A stretch of DNA of 50,049 nt. It comes from Rhodopseudomonas sp. BR0M22 (GTDB taxonomy: Bacteria; Pseudomonadota; Alphaproteobacteria; Rhizobiales; Xanthobacteraceae). The notes beneath the pieces are model-generated. The model made no database searches. It was not told where the DNA came from and was given only the letters and a program-made list of their open reading frames with translations. Location: NCBI RefSeq assembly GCF_010907035.1, contig NZ_QUMK01000042.1, positions 1 to 50,049 on the forward strand, in the 5' to 3' direction. Made by a program: the position numbers and the translations under genes. This document shows, in pieces, positions 9,272-16,841 of the stretch (position 1 is the stretch's first letter; each line of letters starts with the position of its first letter).

Positions 9272-9964
9272 GTGTCCGGCTGGACTGAATTCGTCGCCGC
9301 CTTCGCCGTGTTCTTGCTCAGCCACGCGATTCCGGCGCGGCCGGCGGTGCGGGCGAGGTTGGTCGGGGCGCTCGGCGAGCGTGGCTTCCTGATCGCCTAC
9401 AGCCTCGAGTCGTTGGTCGTGCTGACTTGGCTGATCGTCGCCACCGAGCGGGCGCCGTTCGTCGAGTTATGGCCGTTCGAGATCTGGCAGATGTGGCTGC
9501 CGAACCTGGCGCTGCCGCTGGCCTGCCAGTTTGCGGCGTTCGGCATCGGCGCTGCCAATCCGCTGTCGTTCGGCGGCGATCCGCGCAAGTCCTTCGATCC
9601 GCGACACCCGGGCGTGGTCGGCATCGTCCGGCATCCGCTGCTGTGGGCGATCGGCCTGTGGGCCGGCGCGCACGTTGTGCCGAACGGTGACCTCGCGCAT
9701 GTGCTGTTGTTCGGCTTCTTCGCGCTGATCGCGCTGCTCGGGATGGTCATCATCGATCGCCGCAAGCGGCGCCAGCTCGGCGCCGAGCGGTGGGCCGAGC
9801 TGGCGGAGCGGACCTCGTTCTGGCCGTTTGCGGCGCTGATCAGTGGCCGTTTCAGGCCACAGACCTGGCGGATCAACCCGCTGCGGTTCGGCATCGGCCT
9901 AGCCGCGTGGCTCGCGCTGCTGCTGCTGCATCCGCTGGTGATCGGCGTATCGCCGCTGCCCTGA
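9272..9964 (+). CDS. nnrU: NnrU family membrane protein
   Basis: A 230-residue integral membrane protein with about six hydrophobic segments. It begins VSGWTEFVAAFAVFLLSHAI and contains the family's conserved RHPGVVGIVRHPLLWAIGLW block near residue 115, related to isoprenylcysteine-methyltransferase-like folds. NnrU proteins are found beside denitrification genes and are required for normal nitrite and nitric oxide reductase activity in Rhodobacter; their biochemical role is not settled. The start is a GTG at 9272 preceded by GTGAGG, since frames opening further upstream run through the palindromic repeat. nnrS lies 130 bases downstream on the same strand, which supports the assignment. Confidence 0.85.
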   Translation: MSGWTEFVAAFAVFLLSHAIPARPAVRARLVGALGERGFLIAYSLESLVVLTWLIVATERAPFVELWPFEIWQMWLPNLALPLACQFAAFGIGAANPLSFGGDPRKSFDPRHPGVVGIVRHPLLWAIGLWAGAHVVPNGDLAHVLLFGFFALIALLGMVIIDRRKRRQLGAERWAELAERTSFWPFAALISGRFRPQTWRINPLRFGIGLAAWLALLLLHPLVIGVSPLP

Positions 9965-10004
9965 CGAGCAGCAGAAACAGGCTCTCTGCAAATCGCTCGC
10001 GAGT

Positions 10005-10018
10005 TTGTCGTGGCACAA
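10005..10018 (+). promoter_or_regulatory. Candidate FNR/NNR-type box before nnrS
   Basis: TTGTCGTGGCACAA fits the TTG-N8-CAA core of FNR/NNR/DNR regulators and is nearly palindromic. It lies 77 bases before the nnrS ATG, in the gap after nnrU. The inner bases depart from the usual TTGAT-N4-ATCAA, so the site is tentative. Confidence 0.35.
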
Positions 10019-10094
10019 CCAGCCTCGCGAACCGCCCGCCTACACCGGATGAAGCCGGCGAATACACCGCCGGCGTCAGACCCGGTGGACCGCA

Positions 10095-11321
10095 ATGAGC
10101 AGCACGACAACCCAATCTTCCGCAGCCGGCCCCGCCAAACGCAAGCCGGTGCCACGATACTCGCCGCGGGCCGGCTGGACCGTGCTGTCGGCCGGCTTCC
10201 GTCCGTTCTTTCTGCTCGGCGCGATTTTCGCGGCGGTCGCGGTGCTGTTGTGGCTCCCGGTCTATCACGGCGAACTGACACTGCAGACCGCGTTCGCGCC
10301 GCGTGATTGGCACGTCCACGAGATGCTGTACGGCTACCTGCCGGCGGTGATCACCGGCTTCCTGCTCACGGCAATTCCAAATTGGACGGGCCGGCTGCCG
10401 CTGCAGGGCGCGCCACTCGCGACGCTGGCGCTGGTCTGGTTGGCCGGCCGGCTGGCCGTGACCTTCTCGGCGGATACCGGCTGGCTCGCGGCGCTGCTGA
10501 TCGATGCGAGCTTCCTGGTGCTGGTGGCGCTCGCCGCGCTGCGCGAGATCATCGCCGGTCGCAATTGGCGTAACCTCAATGTCGTCGCGCTGCTGACGCT
10601 GCTGCTGGCCGGCAATGTCGCGTTTCATCTCGAGGCGCATGTCGGCGGGGCAGCGGACTACAGCATTCGCATCGGCATCGCGGTGGTGATCCTGCTGATC
10701 TCGCTGATCGGCGGCCGGGTCACGCCGAGCTTCACCCGCAACTGGCTTGTGCGCGAGCAGCCCGGCCGCCTGCCGCAGCCATTCAACAAGGTCGACATGG
10801 CGATCGTGGCGTTCAGCGCGCTGACGCTGGTGCTGTGGGTCGTGCTTCCGGTCAGCCGGATCAGCGGCGCCGCGTTGCTGCTCGCCGGCGTGCTGCATCT
10901 CGTCCGGCTCGCCCGCTGGGCCGGCGACCGCACCGTGAAGGAGAAGCTGCTGCTGGTGCTGCACGTCGGCTACTTCTTCGTCCCGCTCGGCTTTCTGCTG
11001 ACGTCGGCGGCAGCGTTCGAGCTGATTCCGGCCAGCGCCGGCATCCATGCCTGGATGGTCGGTGGCGCCGGCGTGATGACGCTCGCGGTGATGACCCGTG
11101 CCTCGCTCGGCCACACCGGTCAGCCGCTCACGGCCTCGCTGTCGACCCAGGGAATCTATCTGGCGGCGCTGTTCGCCGTGGCCGCGCGGATCGCGGCGTC
11201 CCTGCTGCCGGACTGGAGCGATCCGTTGCTCCACTTGGCGGCGCTCGGCTGGGCCACAGCCTTCCTCGGCTTCGCGCTCGGCTACGGGCCGACGCTGCTC
11301 GCCCGCGGCAAGCCGCACTGA
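10095..11321 (+). CDS. nnrS: NnrS family haem-copper membrane protein
   Basis: A 408-residue protein with about twelve predicted membrane spans. The family hallmark WHVHEMLYGYLPAVITGFLLTAIPNWTGR lies near residues 72-100 and supplies conserved His residues; NnrS of Rhodobacter sphaeroides contains haem and copper. The family protects cells against nitric oxide and iron-nitrosyl stress. The first 25 residues are Ser/Thr/Ala-rich and probably cytoplasmic. GGTGG precedes the ATG at 10095. A DUF2249 gene follows after 43 bases, so nnrU-nnrS-DUF2249 probably form one unit for nitric oxide handling. Confidence 0.9.
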   Translation: MSSTTTQSSAAGPAKRKPVPRYSPRAGWTVLSAGFRPFFLLGAIFAAVAVLLWLPVYHGELTLQTAFAPRDWHVHEMLYGYLPAVITGFLLTAIPNWTGRLPLQGAPLATLALVWLAGRLAVTFSADTGWLAALLIDASFLVLVALAALREIIAGRNWRNLNVVALLTLLLAGNVAFHLEAHVGGAADYSIRIGIAVVILLISLIGGRVTPSFTRNWLVREQPGRLPQPFNKVDMAIVAFSALTLVLWVVLPVSRISGAALLLAGVLHLVRLARWAGDRTVKEKLLLVLHVGYFFVPLGFLLTSAAAFELIPASAGIHAWMVGGAGVMTLAVMTRASLGHTGQPLTASLSTQGIYLAALFAVAARIAASLLPDWSDPLLHLAALGWATAFLGFALGYGPTLLARGKPH

Positions 11322-11364
11322 CGATGTTCCGATCCGACCTTCAACCCCAGCCAGGACAGGACTC

Positions 11365-11610
11365 ATGACCGAAGCTGCCACCGCCGAACGCGTCCTCGAT
11401 GTCCGCGAGATCCCGCCGTATCAGCGCCACGAGATCATTCCGCGGCTGTTCGATCAGCTTGCGGTCGACGCGACGATGCAGATCGTGGTCGATCACGATC
11501 CGCTGCCGCTGCGACAGTTCTTCGCCGCCGTGCACGGTGAGGATTGCGAGTGGAGCTATCTCGAGCAGGGGCCCGACGTCTGGCGCGTGCGGCTGCGCCG
11601 CGCTGCGTAG
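11365..11610 (+). CDS. DUF2249 domain protein
   Basis: A small soluble protein of 81 residues. The core VLDVREIPPYQRHEIIPRLFDQLAVDATMQIVVDHDPLPLRQFF is characteristic of DUF2249, a SirA/TusA-like alpha-beta fold. The HDPLPLRQ stretch and C-terminal WRVRLRR are typical family features. DUF2249 proteins are often next to nnrS, hcp or denitrification genes, which fits this location 43 bases after nnrS, but their activity is unknown. The ATG at 11365 follows AGGACAGGACTC. It converges with the CoA-transferase gene, with only three bases between the stops. Confidence 0.85.
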   Translation: MTEAATAERVLDVREIPPYQRHEIIPRLFDQLAVDATMQIVVDHDPLPLRQFFAAVHGEDCEWSYLEQGPDVWRVRLRRAA

Positions 11611-11613
11611 CGC

Positions 11614-12822
11614 TCAGCGTGCGCCGAACTGCGCAAGTTCGTCGTCGGAAAAGCCGGCTTGCTGCAGGACCGTCTTGGTGTGCTCGCCGAGCCGCGCCAC
11701 GCGCGGGTTCGGAGACGGATTGGCCGCCGACATCCGGAACGGCAGATTGAGCACCTTGAAGCTGCCGGCGTCGTCGTGCACTTCGGCGAGCGCCTGGCGG
11801 TGCGCGGTCTGCGGATCGGCCATCGCCTCGGCCACGGTGCGATACGCCGAGCAGGGCACGCCGAACTTGTCGAGCGCGGCGAGACATTGTTGCGACGTCA
11901 GCTTGCGCGACCAATTTTCGATCGTATCCATCAGCTCGCCCCAGTTGAGGCGGCGGTCGGCGTATTTTTCGAACCGCGGATCGGTGATCAGGTCGGGGCG
12001 CTCGGCCGCAAGCATGAAGCTGCGGAACGACTTCTCGCTCGCCACCGCGATCATGACATAGCCGTTGGAGGTTTCGACCGGCCCGAATTGCGGGCGCGAC
12101 GACAGCGTCACCGGGAACTGCGACCACTGCATCTCGTTCAGCGTCAGCGTCAGCATCGATTCCAGCATCGAGACGTCGATATGCTGGCCCTCGCCGGTGC
12201 GCGTGCGCTGATACAGCGCCGAGGTGATCGCCCCATAGGCGTAGATGCCGCTGACCACGTCCGCCAGATAGATGCCGCAGTAATCGGGCCGGTCGCGGCC
12301 GGGCTGATAGGCGAGATGCGCCATGTCGAAGCCCGATGCGGCATGGATCGCAGGCGCGTAGGCCGGCAGTTCCGCCGAAGGCCCGGTCTGGCCGTAGCCG
12401 GAAATCGAGCAATAGATCAGCTCGGGATTGAAGCTGCGCAGCGACTCGTAGTCCATCCGCAGACGCTGCATCACGCCGGGGCGGAAATTCTCCACCAGTA
12501 CGTCGGCGGAGGCGACCAGCCGCTGCACCGCTTCGAGCCCGGCCGGCGATTTCAGATCGAGCACGATGCTCTTCTTGCCGACGTTGAGCTGGCCGAACGC
12601 GGTGCTGCAGGCCTCGCGCACCGGCGGCCGGTTGCGCATGGTGTCGCCGTCGGCGGCTTCGACCTTGATCACCTCGGCGCCCATGTCGGACAGCATCCGG
12701 GTGCAATGCGGGCCGGCGATGGTGGTGGAGAAATCGAGCACGCGGAGCCCGTCGAGGGCTTTGGCGCCGGAAACCGGAGCGGTGGTGGCCTGCGGCTTCT
12801 GCGTCCGCGTGTCGACGGTCAT
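11614..12822 (-). CDS. Class III CoA-transferase (CaiB/BaiF family)
   Basis: A 402-residue enzyme of CoA-transferase family III, like formyl-CoA:oxalate CoA-transferase and CaiB, which moves CoA from an acyl-CoA to a free acid. The N-terminal GLRVLDFSTTIAGPHCTRMLSDMGAEVIKVE and ENFRPGVMQRLRMDYESLRSFNPELIYCSISGYGQTGP blocks are diagnostic. The catalytic Asp expected near residue 170 is in the IYLADVVSGIYA region. GGAGG lies just upstream of the ATG at 12822. No acyl-CoA ligase or dehydrogenase gene adjoins it, so the acid substrate cannot be named. Confidence 0.92.
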   Translation of the reverse strand: MTVDTRTQKPQATTAPVSGAKALDGLRVLDFSTTIAGPHCTRMLSDMGAEVIKVEAADGDTMRNRPPVREACSTAFGQLNVGKKSIVLDLKSPAGLEAVQRLVASADVLVENFRPGVMQRLRMDYESLRSFNPELIYCSISGYGQTGPSAELPAYAPAIHAASGFDMAHLAYQPGRDRPDYCGIYLADVVSGIYAYGAITSALYQRTRTGEGQHIDVSMLESMLTLTLNEMQWSQFPVTLSSRPQFGPVETSNGYVMIAVASEKSFRSFMLAAERPDLITDPRFEKYADRRLNWGELMDTIENWSRKLTSQQCLAALDKFGVPCSAYRTVAEAMADPQTAHRQALAEVHDDAGSFKVLNLPFRMSAANPSPNPRVARLGEHTKTVLQQAGFSDDELAQFGAR

Positions 12823-12954
12823 TCGGTCCTCCCCATGCTTCCCGTTCGGATGACGGCGTCGAAGGCGCCGTCGCGCGGGATGTTCTGCTCGCTCAACCAG
12901 TGAGCAGGCTAGCGGGTCGTTCGGACCGGATCAACGGCTCGAGGCCGGGGGCGC

Positions 12955-13626
12955 CTATGGGTCGGACAGCCAGCCCATGCTGAGCGCGAACCGCACCACC
13001 TCGACGCGGTTGTGGAAGCCGAGCTTCGCCATGCCGCGCGCCTTGTAGGTTTCGACGCTCTTGGCGCCGATCTGCAGTTTGGCGGCGATGGTCTTATTGC
13101 TGTGGCCGATCGCGGCCAGCCGCAACACCTCGATCTCGCGGGTCGACAGTTCCGACACCGCGTTGTGCTCTTCGCCGTGGTGCGGGTGCGTCGTGGCGCG
13201 GCCGATCGCCCGCCCGGCGATCGCCGGGTCGAGATAGATGCCGCCGGTGCCGACAGCATGGATGCCGCGGATCAGTTCCTCGGTGGCGGAGCGCTTCAGC
13301 ACGTAGCCGGCGACGCCGAGGTCGAGCAGTTGCCGCAAGTAAGCGCCGTCTTCGTGCACAGTCAGGACCAGCACCCGGCAATCCGGGCAGGCGGCGAGAA
13401 ATTTGCGCGCCACCTCGATGCCATTGAGGCCGGGCATCGACAGATCGAGCACGGCGACGTCGGGTTTGAGTTCGGTGGCGCGACGCAGTGCGTTGGGGCC
13501 GTCGTTGGCTTCACCGACCACTTCGAGGCCGGGGTCGTCAGCGACCAGGGCTTTCATGCCGCTGAGCACGACCGGGTGATCGTCGGCGAGAAAGACGCGC
13601 AGTCGGGAAGATGCTTGCTGGTCCAT
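12955..13626 (-). CDS. NarL/LuxR-type response regulator, partner of the phytochrome-like kinase
   Basis: A 223-residue DNA-binding response regulator. The receiver domain spans about residues 5-120, with the phosphoacceptor Asp in VAVLDLSMPGLNG and the conserved Lys in YVLKRSATEEL. A LuxR-type helix-turn-helix occupies about residues 150-210 (LSTREIEVLRLAAIGHSNKTIAAKLQIGAKSVETYKARGMAKLG). It lies directly downstream of the phytochrome-like kinase gene, 18 bases from its stop, so they should be co-transcribed and form a pair. In R. palustris the equivalent regulator (Rpa1489, from memory) acts on the adjacent puc promoter. A start at 13641, five codons earlier, is possible. Confidence 0.93.
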   Translation of the reverse strand: MDQQASSRLRVFLADDHPVVLSGMKALVADDPGLEVVGEANDGPNALRRATELKPDVAVLDLSMPGLNGIEVARKFLAACPDCRVLVLTVHEDGAYLRQLLDLGVAGYVLKRSATEELIRGIHAVGTGGIYLDPAIAGRAIGRATTHPHHGEEHNAVSELSTREIEVLRLAAIGHSNKTIAAKLQIGAKSVETYKARGMAKLGFHNRVEVVRFALSMGWLSDP

Positions 13627-13644
13627 CGCGGTCACTTCCATAGG

Positions 13645-15963
13645 TCACAGCGGAATTCGGGCGTAGAGGGCGGTGCCCTTGCCCGGCGCGGTTTCGAGTT
13701 CGAGCGTGCCGCCGACCAGCGACAGCCGCTCACGGATGCCGAGCAGACCGAGCCGGTTCGCCGGTTGTTTGGGGCCCGCAGAGGAGAAGCCTCGGCCGTC
13801 GTCTTCGACGATCATCGTGACCTGGCGGTCGTGCAGCCGCAGCATCACGCCGACGTGTCGGGCCGCGGCATGGCGGATCACGTTGGTCAGCGCTTCCTGC
13901 AGCACACGATACAGCGTGGTCTCGACCGCGGGCGGCAGCCGGCTGGCGCCGAGCGTGATGTGCAGATCGAACTCGATGCCCGATCTTTCGCTACAGGAAT
14001 CCAGCAGAGTCTGGATCGCGGTCTGGATGCCGAGATCGTCGAGCGCCGTGGGGCGGATTTCCCACGCGAGCCGATTGGCCTGGCTGCCGATGTCGGCGGT
14101 CAGGCTCTTCATCTCGGCGATCCGCTGCTTCAATTCAGGCGCATCGCCGGCGGCCTGGCCGAGTTTGTCGAAGCCGAGCTGCAACAGGGTCAACGACTGG
14201 CCGAGCGTGTCGTGCAGCTCGCGCGCGATCCGCAGCCGCTCGGCCTCCTGGTCTTCGACGGTCCGGCGCAGCACCTGGGAGAGATCGTCCTCGACCAGCA
14301 CGCGGCGCCGCTTCTCCTCCTGCAGCGTCTGCGCGACGTCCTTCGAGCGATTCAGGCCGATCTCGACCTGTCGCATCAATTGCTCCTGCAGCAGCAGCGC
14401 CGACCGGCGCTCGCGGGCAATGCCGTTGATCCTCCGCAGCACGACGTCGAGCAACGACTGACGCAGTCGGTGGGCCGCTTCGACCTCGGCGCCCAGCCAA
14501 GGCTCGCAGTGCAGTCGCACCTCCTCTTCCCAGCTTGCCGGGCAGCGATTGGCCGAGGGGCGTCCGTCGCCGCTGTCGACGCCGACCGGCTTGTTCGGCG
14601 CGCCGGCCCAGGTGACGCGGCGGACGATCTCGGGGCGAAACCACAACACGTAGTCACGCGGAGTGTTCGACAGCGACAGTGCGATCAGTCCGCAGGCCTG
14701 TGCGGCGAACGCTTTGGACGGCGGATAGGCGAGTGGCAGGCAGTCGGTGTGATACACGCCGTCATGTGCCACGCCGTGCAGCCAGCCGATCAGCGCGGCG
14801 ACCTGCTTGGCGTCCGGAGTGATTCCGGTCCCGGTGAACTGGCCGTCGATCCACAGTCCGACCCCGGCCGCCGGAATGAAATCCAGCAGATCGGGATAGA
14901 AACGGATCAGACCTTCGCCGAGGTCGGACTCCTGGCTCATCCGCGTGACCAGTTCCTCGTGGACGCTGGCGCTGTGCAGGCGTGCTGCGAGCTGCTCGGC
15001 GGCGAGCCGCGCTTCGAGCTGCGACGACGCCATCTCGGCGAACAGCGCGCAGGCCTCGCGCATCCGGTAGGGCAGGAAGCGCGGCACGGCGTGGTGGCAG
15101 ACCATCAAGCCCCAGGGGGCGCCGTCGACGGTCAGCGACACCGACAGCGACGCGGCGACGCCGAGCTGAGCCAGATACAACCGATGCTCCGGCGAGGCGC
15201 TGCGGATCGAACTGTGGGAAAGGTCGAGCACGGCGCCGCTGCGCGGATCGATCCCCGGCATCACCGGCGCGGCTGTTGCGCGGGCATCGGGCTGCAAGCG
15301 GATTCGGCTGCCCGGGCCGGGCTGATTCGGTATGTCGGGCTGCGGATCGCGCAGCCCGAGAAAAGAGCCGATCTCAGGCGCGCGCGCTTCGGCGATCACA
15401 TCGCCGCTGCCGTCTGCCGCGAAGCGATAGACCATCACCCGGTCGAAGCCGGTGACGCTGCGCAGCTCGGCCGCCATTGCTTCACAGAATTCCTGCACCG
15501 TGGAGGCGGACTGCACGCGCCGGAGCATGGACTGAACCAGCGCCAGCGAGTTCTCCGGCGGCTGTTCGCGGCACGGGTCGAGCTCCACCACCAGCAGTCC
15601 GGAGGCGTGATGGGCGATCACGTCGGTCGGCACGGCATCGGGCGGGTCGAGCGTGAACGCATATAACGGCTGCTCGATCGGCTGGTCCGCCGTCGCCAGC
15701 GTGCGCAACCGGGCGATCTGATCGGACGAAAACACCGTGGTGGCCGCGGCCCCAGGCAGCAGCTCCGCGGGCGCGCCGAACAACGCTTCGGTGGCGCCAC
15801 CAGCATGAACGATCGCCAGATTGTCCGGCGCGAGCGCCAGCAAGGCAGCGTGGGGCTGGATCGATCCAGGAGGACTCACCGCCGCGCGCCGGCCGCCGAC
15901 GCGACCGGATGCGGCGCAATCCGCGACGCCAAACTCGGTCGAACTGTCAAGACCAGAGTGCAT
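13645..15963 (-). CDS. bphP4: Bacteriophytochrome-like histidine kinase lacking the bilin-binding cysteine
   Basis: A 772-residue PAS-GAF-PHY sensor with a NarX-type kinase. PGSIQPHA (32-39) marks the PAS domain. Canonical phytochromes have the chromophore Cys eight residues before that Pro; here that position is Gly24, and the nearest Cys, 16, is too far away. GAF-domain signatures SASPEHRLYLAQLGVAASLS and VCHH remain, but PASDIP reads PQPDIP and the PHY tongue PRxSF reads NRCPASW. The H-box RIARELHDTLGQ carries the phosphorylated His near 584; N and G boxes (LQEALTNVIRHA, VEDDGRGF) follow. Published work on R. palustris CGA009 describes such a Cys-less BphP4 as a redox rather than light sensor controlling LH2. 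The protein agrees with that, and the location beside puc supports it. The start is ATG 15963; a GTG lies one codon before. Confidence 0.9.
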   Translation of the reverse strand: MHSGLDSSTEFGVADCAASGRVGGRRAAVSPPGSIQPHAALLALAPDNLAIVHAGGATEALFGAPAELLPGAAATTVFSSDQIARLRTLATADQPIEQPLYAFTLDPPDAVPTDVIAHHASGLLVVELDPCREQPPENSLALVQSMLRRVQSASTVQEFCEAMAAELRSVTGFDRVMVYRFAADGSGDVIAEARAPEIGSFLGLRDPQPDIPNQPGPGSRIRLQPDARATAAPVMPGIDPRSGAVLDLSHSSIRSASPEHRLYLAQLGVAASLSVSLTVDGAPWGLMVCHHAVPRFLPYRMREACALFAEMASSQLEARLAAEQLAARLHSASVHEELVTRMSQESDLGEGLIRFYPDLLDFIPAAGVGLWIDGQFTGTGITPDAKQVAALIGWLHGVAHDGVYHTDCLPLAYPPSKAFAAQACGLIALSLSNTPRDYVLWFRPEIVRRVTWAGAPNKPVGVDSGDGRPSANRCPASWEEEVRLHCEPWLGAEVEAAHRLRQSLLDVVLRRINGIARERRSALLLQEQLMRQVEIGLNRSKDVAQTLQEEKRRRVLVEDDLSQVLRRTVEDQEAERLRIARELHDTLGQSLTLLQLGFDKLGQAAGDAPELKQRIAEMKSLTADIGSQANRLAWEIRPTALDDLGIQTAIQTLLDSCSERSGIEFDLHITLGASRLPPAVETTLYRVLQEALTNVIRHAAARHVGVMLRLHDRQVTMIVEDDGRGFSSAGPKQPANRLGLLGIRERLSLVGGTLELETAPGKGTALYARIPL

Positions 15964-15984
15964 CACAATTTACTCAATTTTCCG

Positions 15985-16034
15985 TGTCCGGGACTTGTCG
16001 GACCGGTTTGAGGCTGTCCGGTATGACACGGACA
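15985..16034. promoter_or_regulatory. Two tandem TGTCCG-N8-CGGAC inverted repeats
   Basis: TGTCCG-GGACTTGT-CGGACC (15985-16004) and TGTCCG-GTATGACA-CGGACA (16015-16034) have identical spacing within each unit and start 30 bases apart, close to three helical turns. The second is a perfect 6-bp inverted repeat. They sit upstream of the PpsR boxes and next to a NarL-type regulator gene, so they are a good candidate for its binding sites. That assignment is inference. Confidence 0.55.
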
Positions 16035-16042
16035 GTCCTGGG

Positions 16043-16060
16043 TGTCATGTTAAATTGACA
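16043..16060. promoter_or_regulatory. PpsR/CrtJ-type box 1 of the puc promoter
   Basis: TGTCATGTTAAATTGACA is a perfect TGT-N12-ACA site, the recognition sequence of the redox/light repressor PpsR (CrtJ). Its right half contains TTGACA, a -35-like hexamer, so a bound repressor would cover a sigma-70-type promoter. The right 12 bases recur in the crtD-crtE region. Confidence 0.75.
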
Positions 16061-16068
16061 AAGATGTG

Positions 16069-16086
16069 TGTCAGGATAGTCTTACA
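16069..16086. promoter_or_regulatory. PpsR/CrtJ-type box 2 of the puc promoter
   Basis: TGTCAGGATAGTCTTACA is a second perfect TGT-N12-ACA site, starting 26 bases after the first. Paired boxes allow cooperative PpsR binding in Rhodobacter, which fits this arrangement. Confidence 0.75.
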
Positions 16087-16090
16087 ATCA

Positions 16091-16237
16091 CTCGGATGTG
16101 ATCAAGGCGTGAGTCTTCGTCATCCGAGGGCTGGAAGCATCCGCATCGGCCCGTTCCAAGGCGAGACGAGTCTCGCCGTTGTCGGCCGGGTGTCGGGGGC
16201 TAACAGGAAATGCTGAGACCAAGCGAACGAATGTTCG
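16091..16237 (+). promoter_or_regulatory. puc leader stem-loops
   Basis: The untranslated leader has three inverted repeats: CTCGGATG/CATCCGAG (16091-16098 and 16121-16128), GGCGAGAC-GA-GTCTCGCC (16160-16177) and CGAAC-GAAT-GTTCG (16224-16237). They would fold in the 5' part of the puc messenger and may stabilise it, as leaders do for puf and puc messages in other purple bacteria. Confidence 0.45.
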
Positions 16238-16306
16238 GCGTAGCAGCGACAATCAACCTACGTGCAGGTTCAGCACGACACTGTAAGTCTCTCTGGAGGA
16301 TTTACT

Positions 16307-16462
16307 ATGGCAGACGATCCCAACAAGGTCTGGCCGACCGGTCTGACGATCGCGGAATCGGAAGAGCTCCACAAGCATGTGATCGACGGCACGCGCATCT
16401 TCGGCGCGATCGCCATCGTCGCTCACTTCCTGGCGTATGTTTACTCGCCCTGGCTGCACTAA
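16307..16462 (+). CDS. pucB: Light-harvesting 2 beta polypeptide
   Basis: A 51-residue LH2 antenna beta subunit. It has an N-terminal cytoplasmic part ([20 protein letters not shown]), an amphipathic [11 protein letters not shown] segment and one membrane span. His40, in [15 protein letters not shown], is the ligand of B850 bacteriochlorophyll; His22 is also conserved in the family. GGAGG lies nine bases before the ATG. It is followed by pucA after 12 bases, the standard puc order. The sequence is a normal LH2-type beta, close to that of Rhodoblastus acidophilus, with no truncation. Confidence 0.96.
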   Translation: MADDPNKVWPTGLTIAESEELHKHVIDGTRIFGAIAIVAHFLAYVYSPWLH

Positions 16463-16474
16463 GGAGTACGTAAG

Positions 16475-16654
16475 ATGAATCAAGGTCGTATTTGGACTGT
16501 TGTGAAGCCGACCGTCGGTCTTCCGCTCCTGCTCGGCAGCGTCACCGTGATCGCCATCCTGGTGCACTTTGCTGTTCTCAGCAACACCACCTGGTTCCCG
16601 AAGTACTGGAACGGCAAGGCTGCGGCGATCGAGAGCTCGGTCTCCATCGGCTAA
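16475..16654 (+). CDS. pucA: Light-harvesting 2 alpha polypeptide
   Basis: A 59-residue LH2 alpha subunit: [15 protein letters not shown], then one membrane span with His31 (AILVHFAVL), the B850 ligand. The C-terminal [10 protein letters not shown] keeps Tyr44 and Trp45, the residues that hydrogen-bond B850 acetyl groups; LH3 and low-light LH4 variants replace them. So this pair should give a normal B800-850 spectrum rather than a blue-shifted one. The start methionine in the family can carry the B800 ligand. AAGGAG precedes the ATG. The C-terminal tail ([12 protein letters not shown]) is slightly longer than in R. acidophilus. Confidence 0.96.
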   Translation: MNQGRIWTVVKPTVGLPLLLGSVTVIAILVHFAVLSNTTWFPKYWNGKAAAIESSVSIG

Positions 16655-16684
16655 TTCAGCTTCTCTTCGAAGCTGTCGTGGCTG

Positions 16685-16708
16685 GACCGGGATCCATGGG
16701 TCCCGGTC
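16685..16708 (+). terminator. Stem-loop between pucA and pucC
   Basis: GACCGGGA-TCCATGGG-TCCCGGTC is a perfect 8-bp stem with an 8-base loop, 31 bases after pucA. The following bases are not a true T-run. Such hairpins usually protect the abundant pucBA segment and reduce read-through into pucC, so attenuator or stabiliser is as likely as full terminator. Confidence 0.6.
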
Positions 16709-16841
16709 GCTTGCTTTGTAGCCGGAGAGCAGTGCGGAGATTTGATCTGCCGCAGTTCATCTTTGGCTTCAAAGTGGTGCTGTTCGATCGGACACCGGCG
16801 GACGAGACCGCCGGGCTCACGCAAGCTGGAATCGCTGCACG

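Larger units (their letters stand above)
15964..16306. promoter_or_regulatory. Divergent control region between bphP4 and pucB
   Basis: This 343-base interval contains no gene. Going right it holds two tandem TGTCCG-N8-CGGAC inverted repeats, two perfect PpsR-type boxes, then a leader of about 220 bases with stem-loops, and a strong ribosome-binding site (GGAGG) before pucB. The individual sites are listed separately. Confidence 0.7.

Noticed and set aside
13012-15666. An 884-codon plus-strand frame
   Set aside because: It is the antisense shadow of the kinase and regulator genes, with no ribosome-binding site and low-complexity sequence.
15903-15930. Cys16 of the phytochrome-like kinase as chromophore ligand
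   Set aside because: It lies 16 residues before PGSIQPH, whereas the canonical ligand is eight residues before; the aligned position is Gly.
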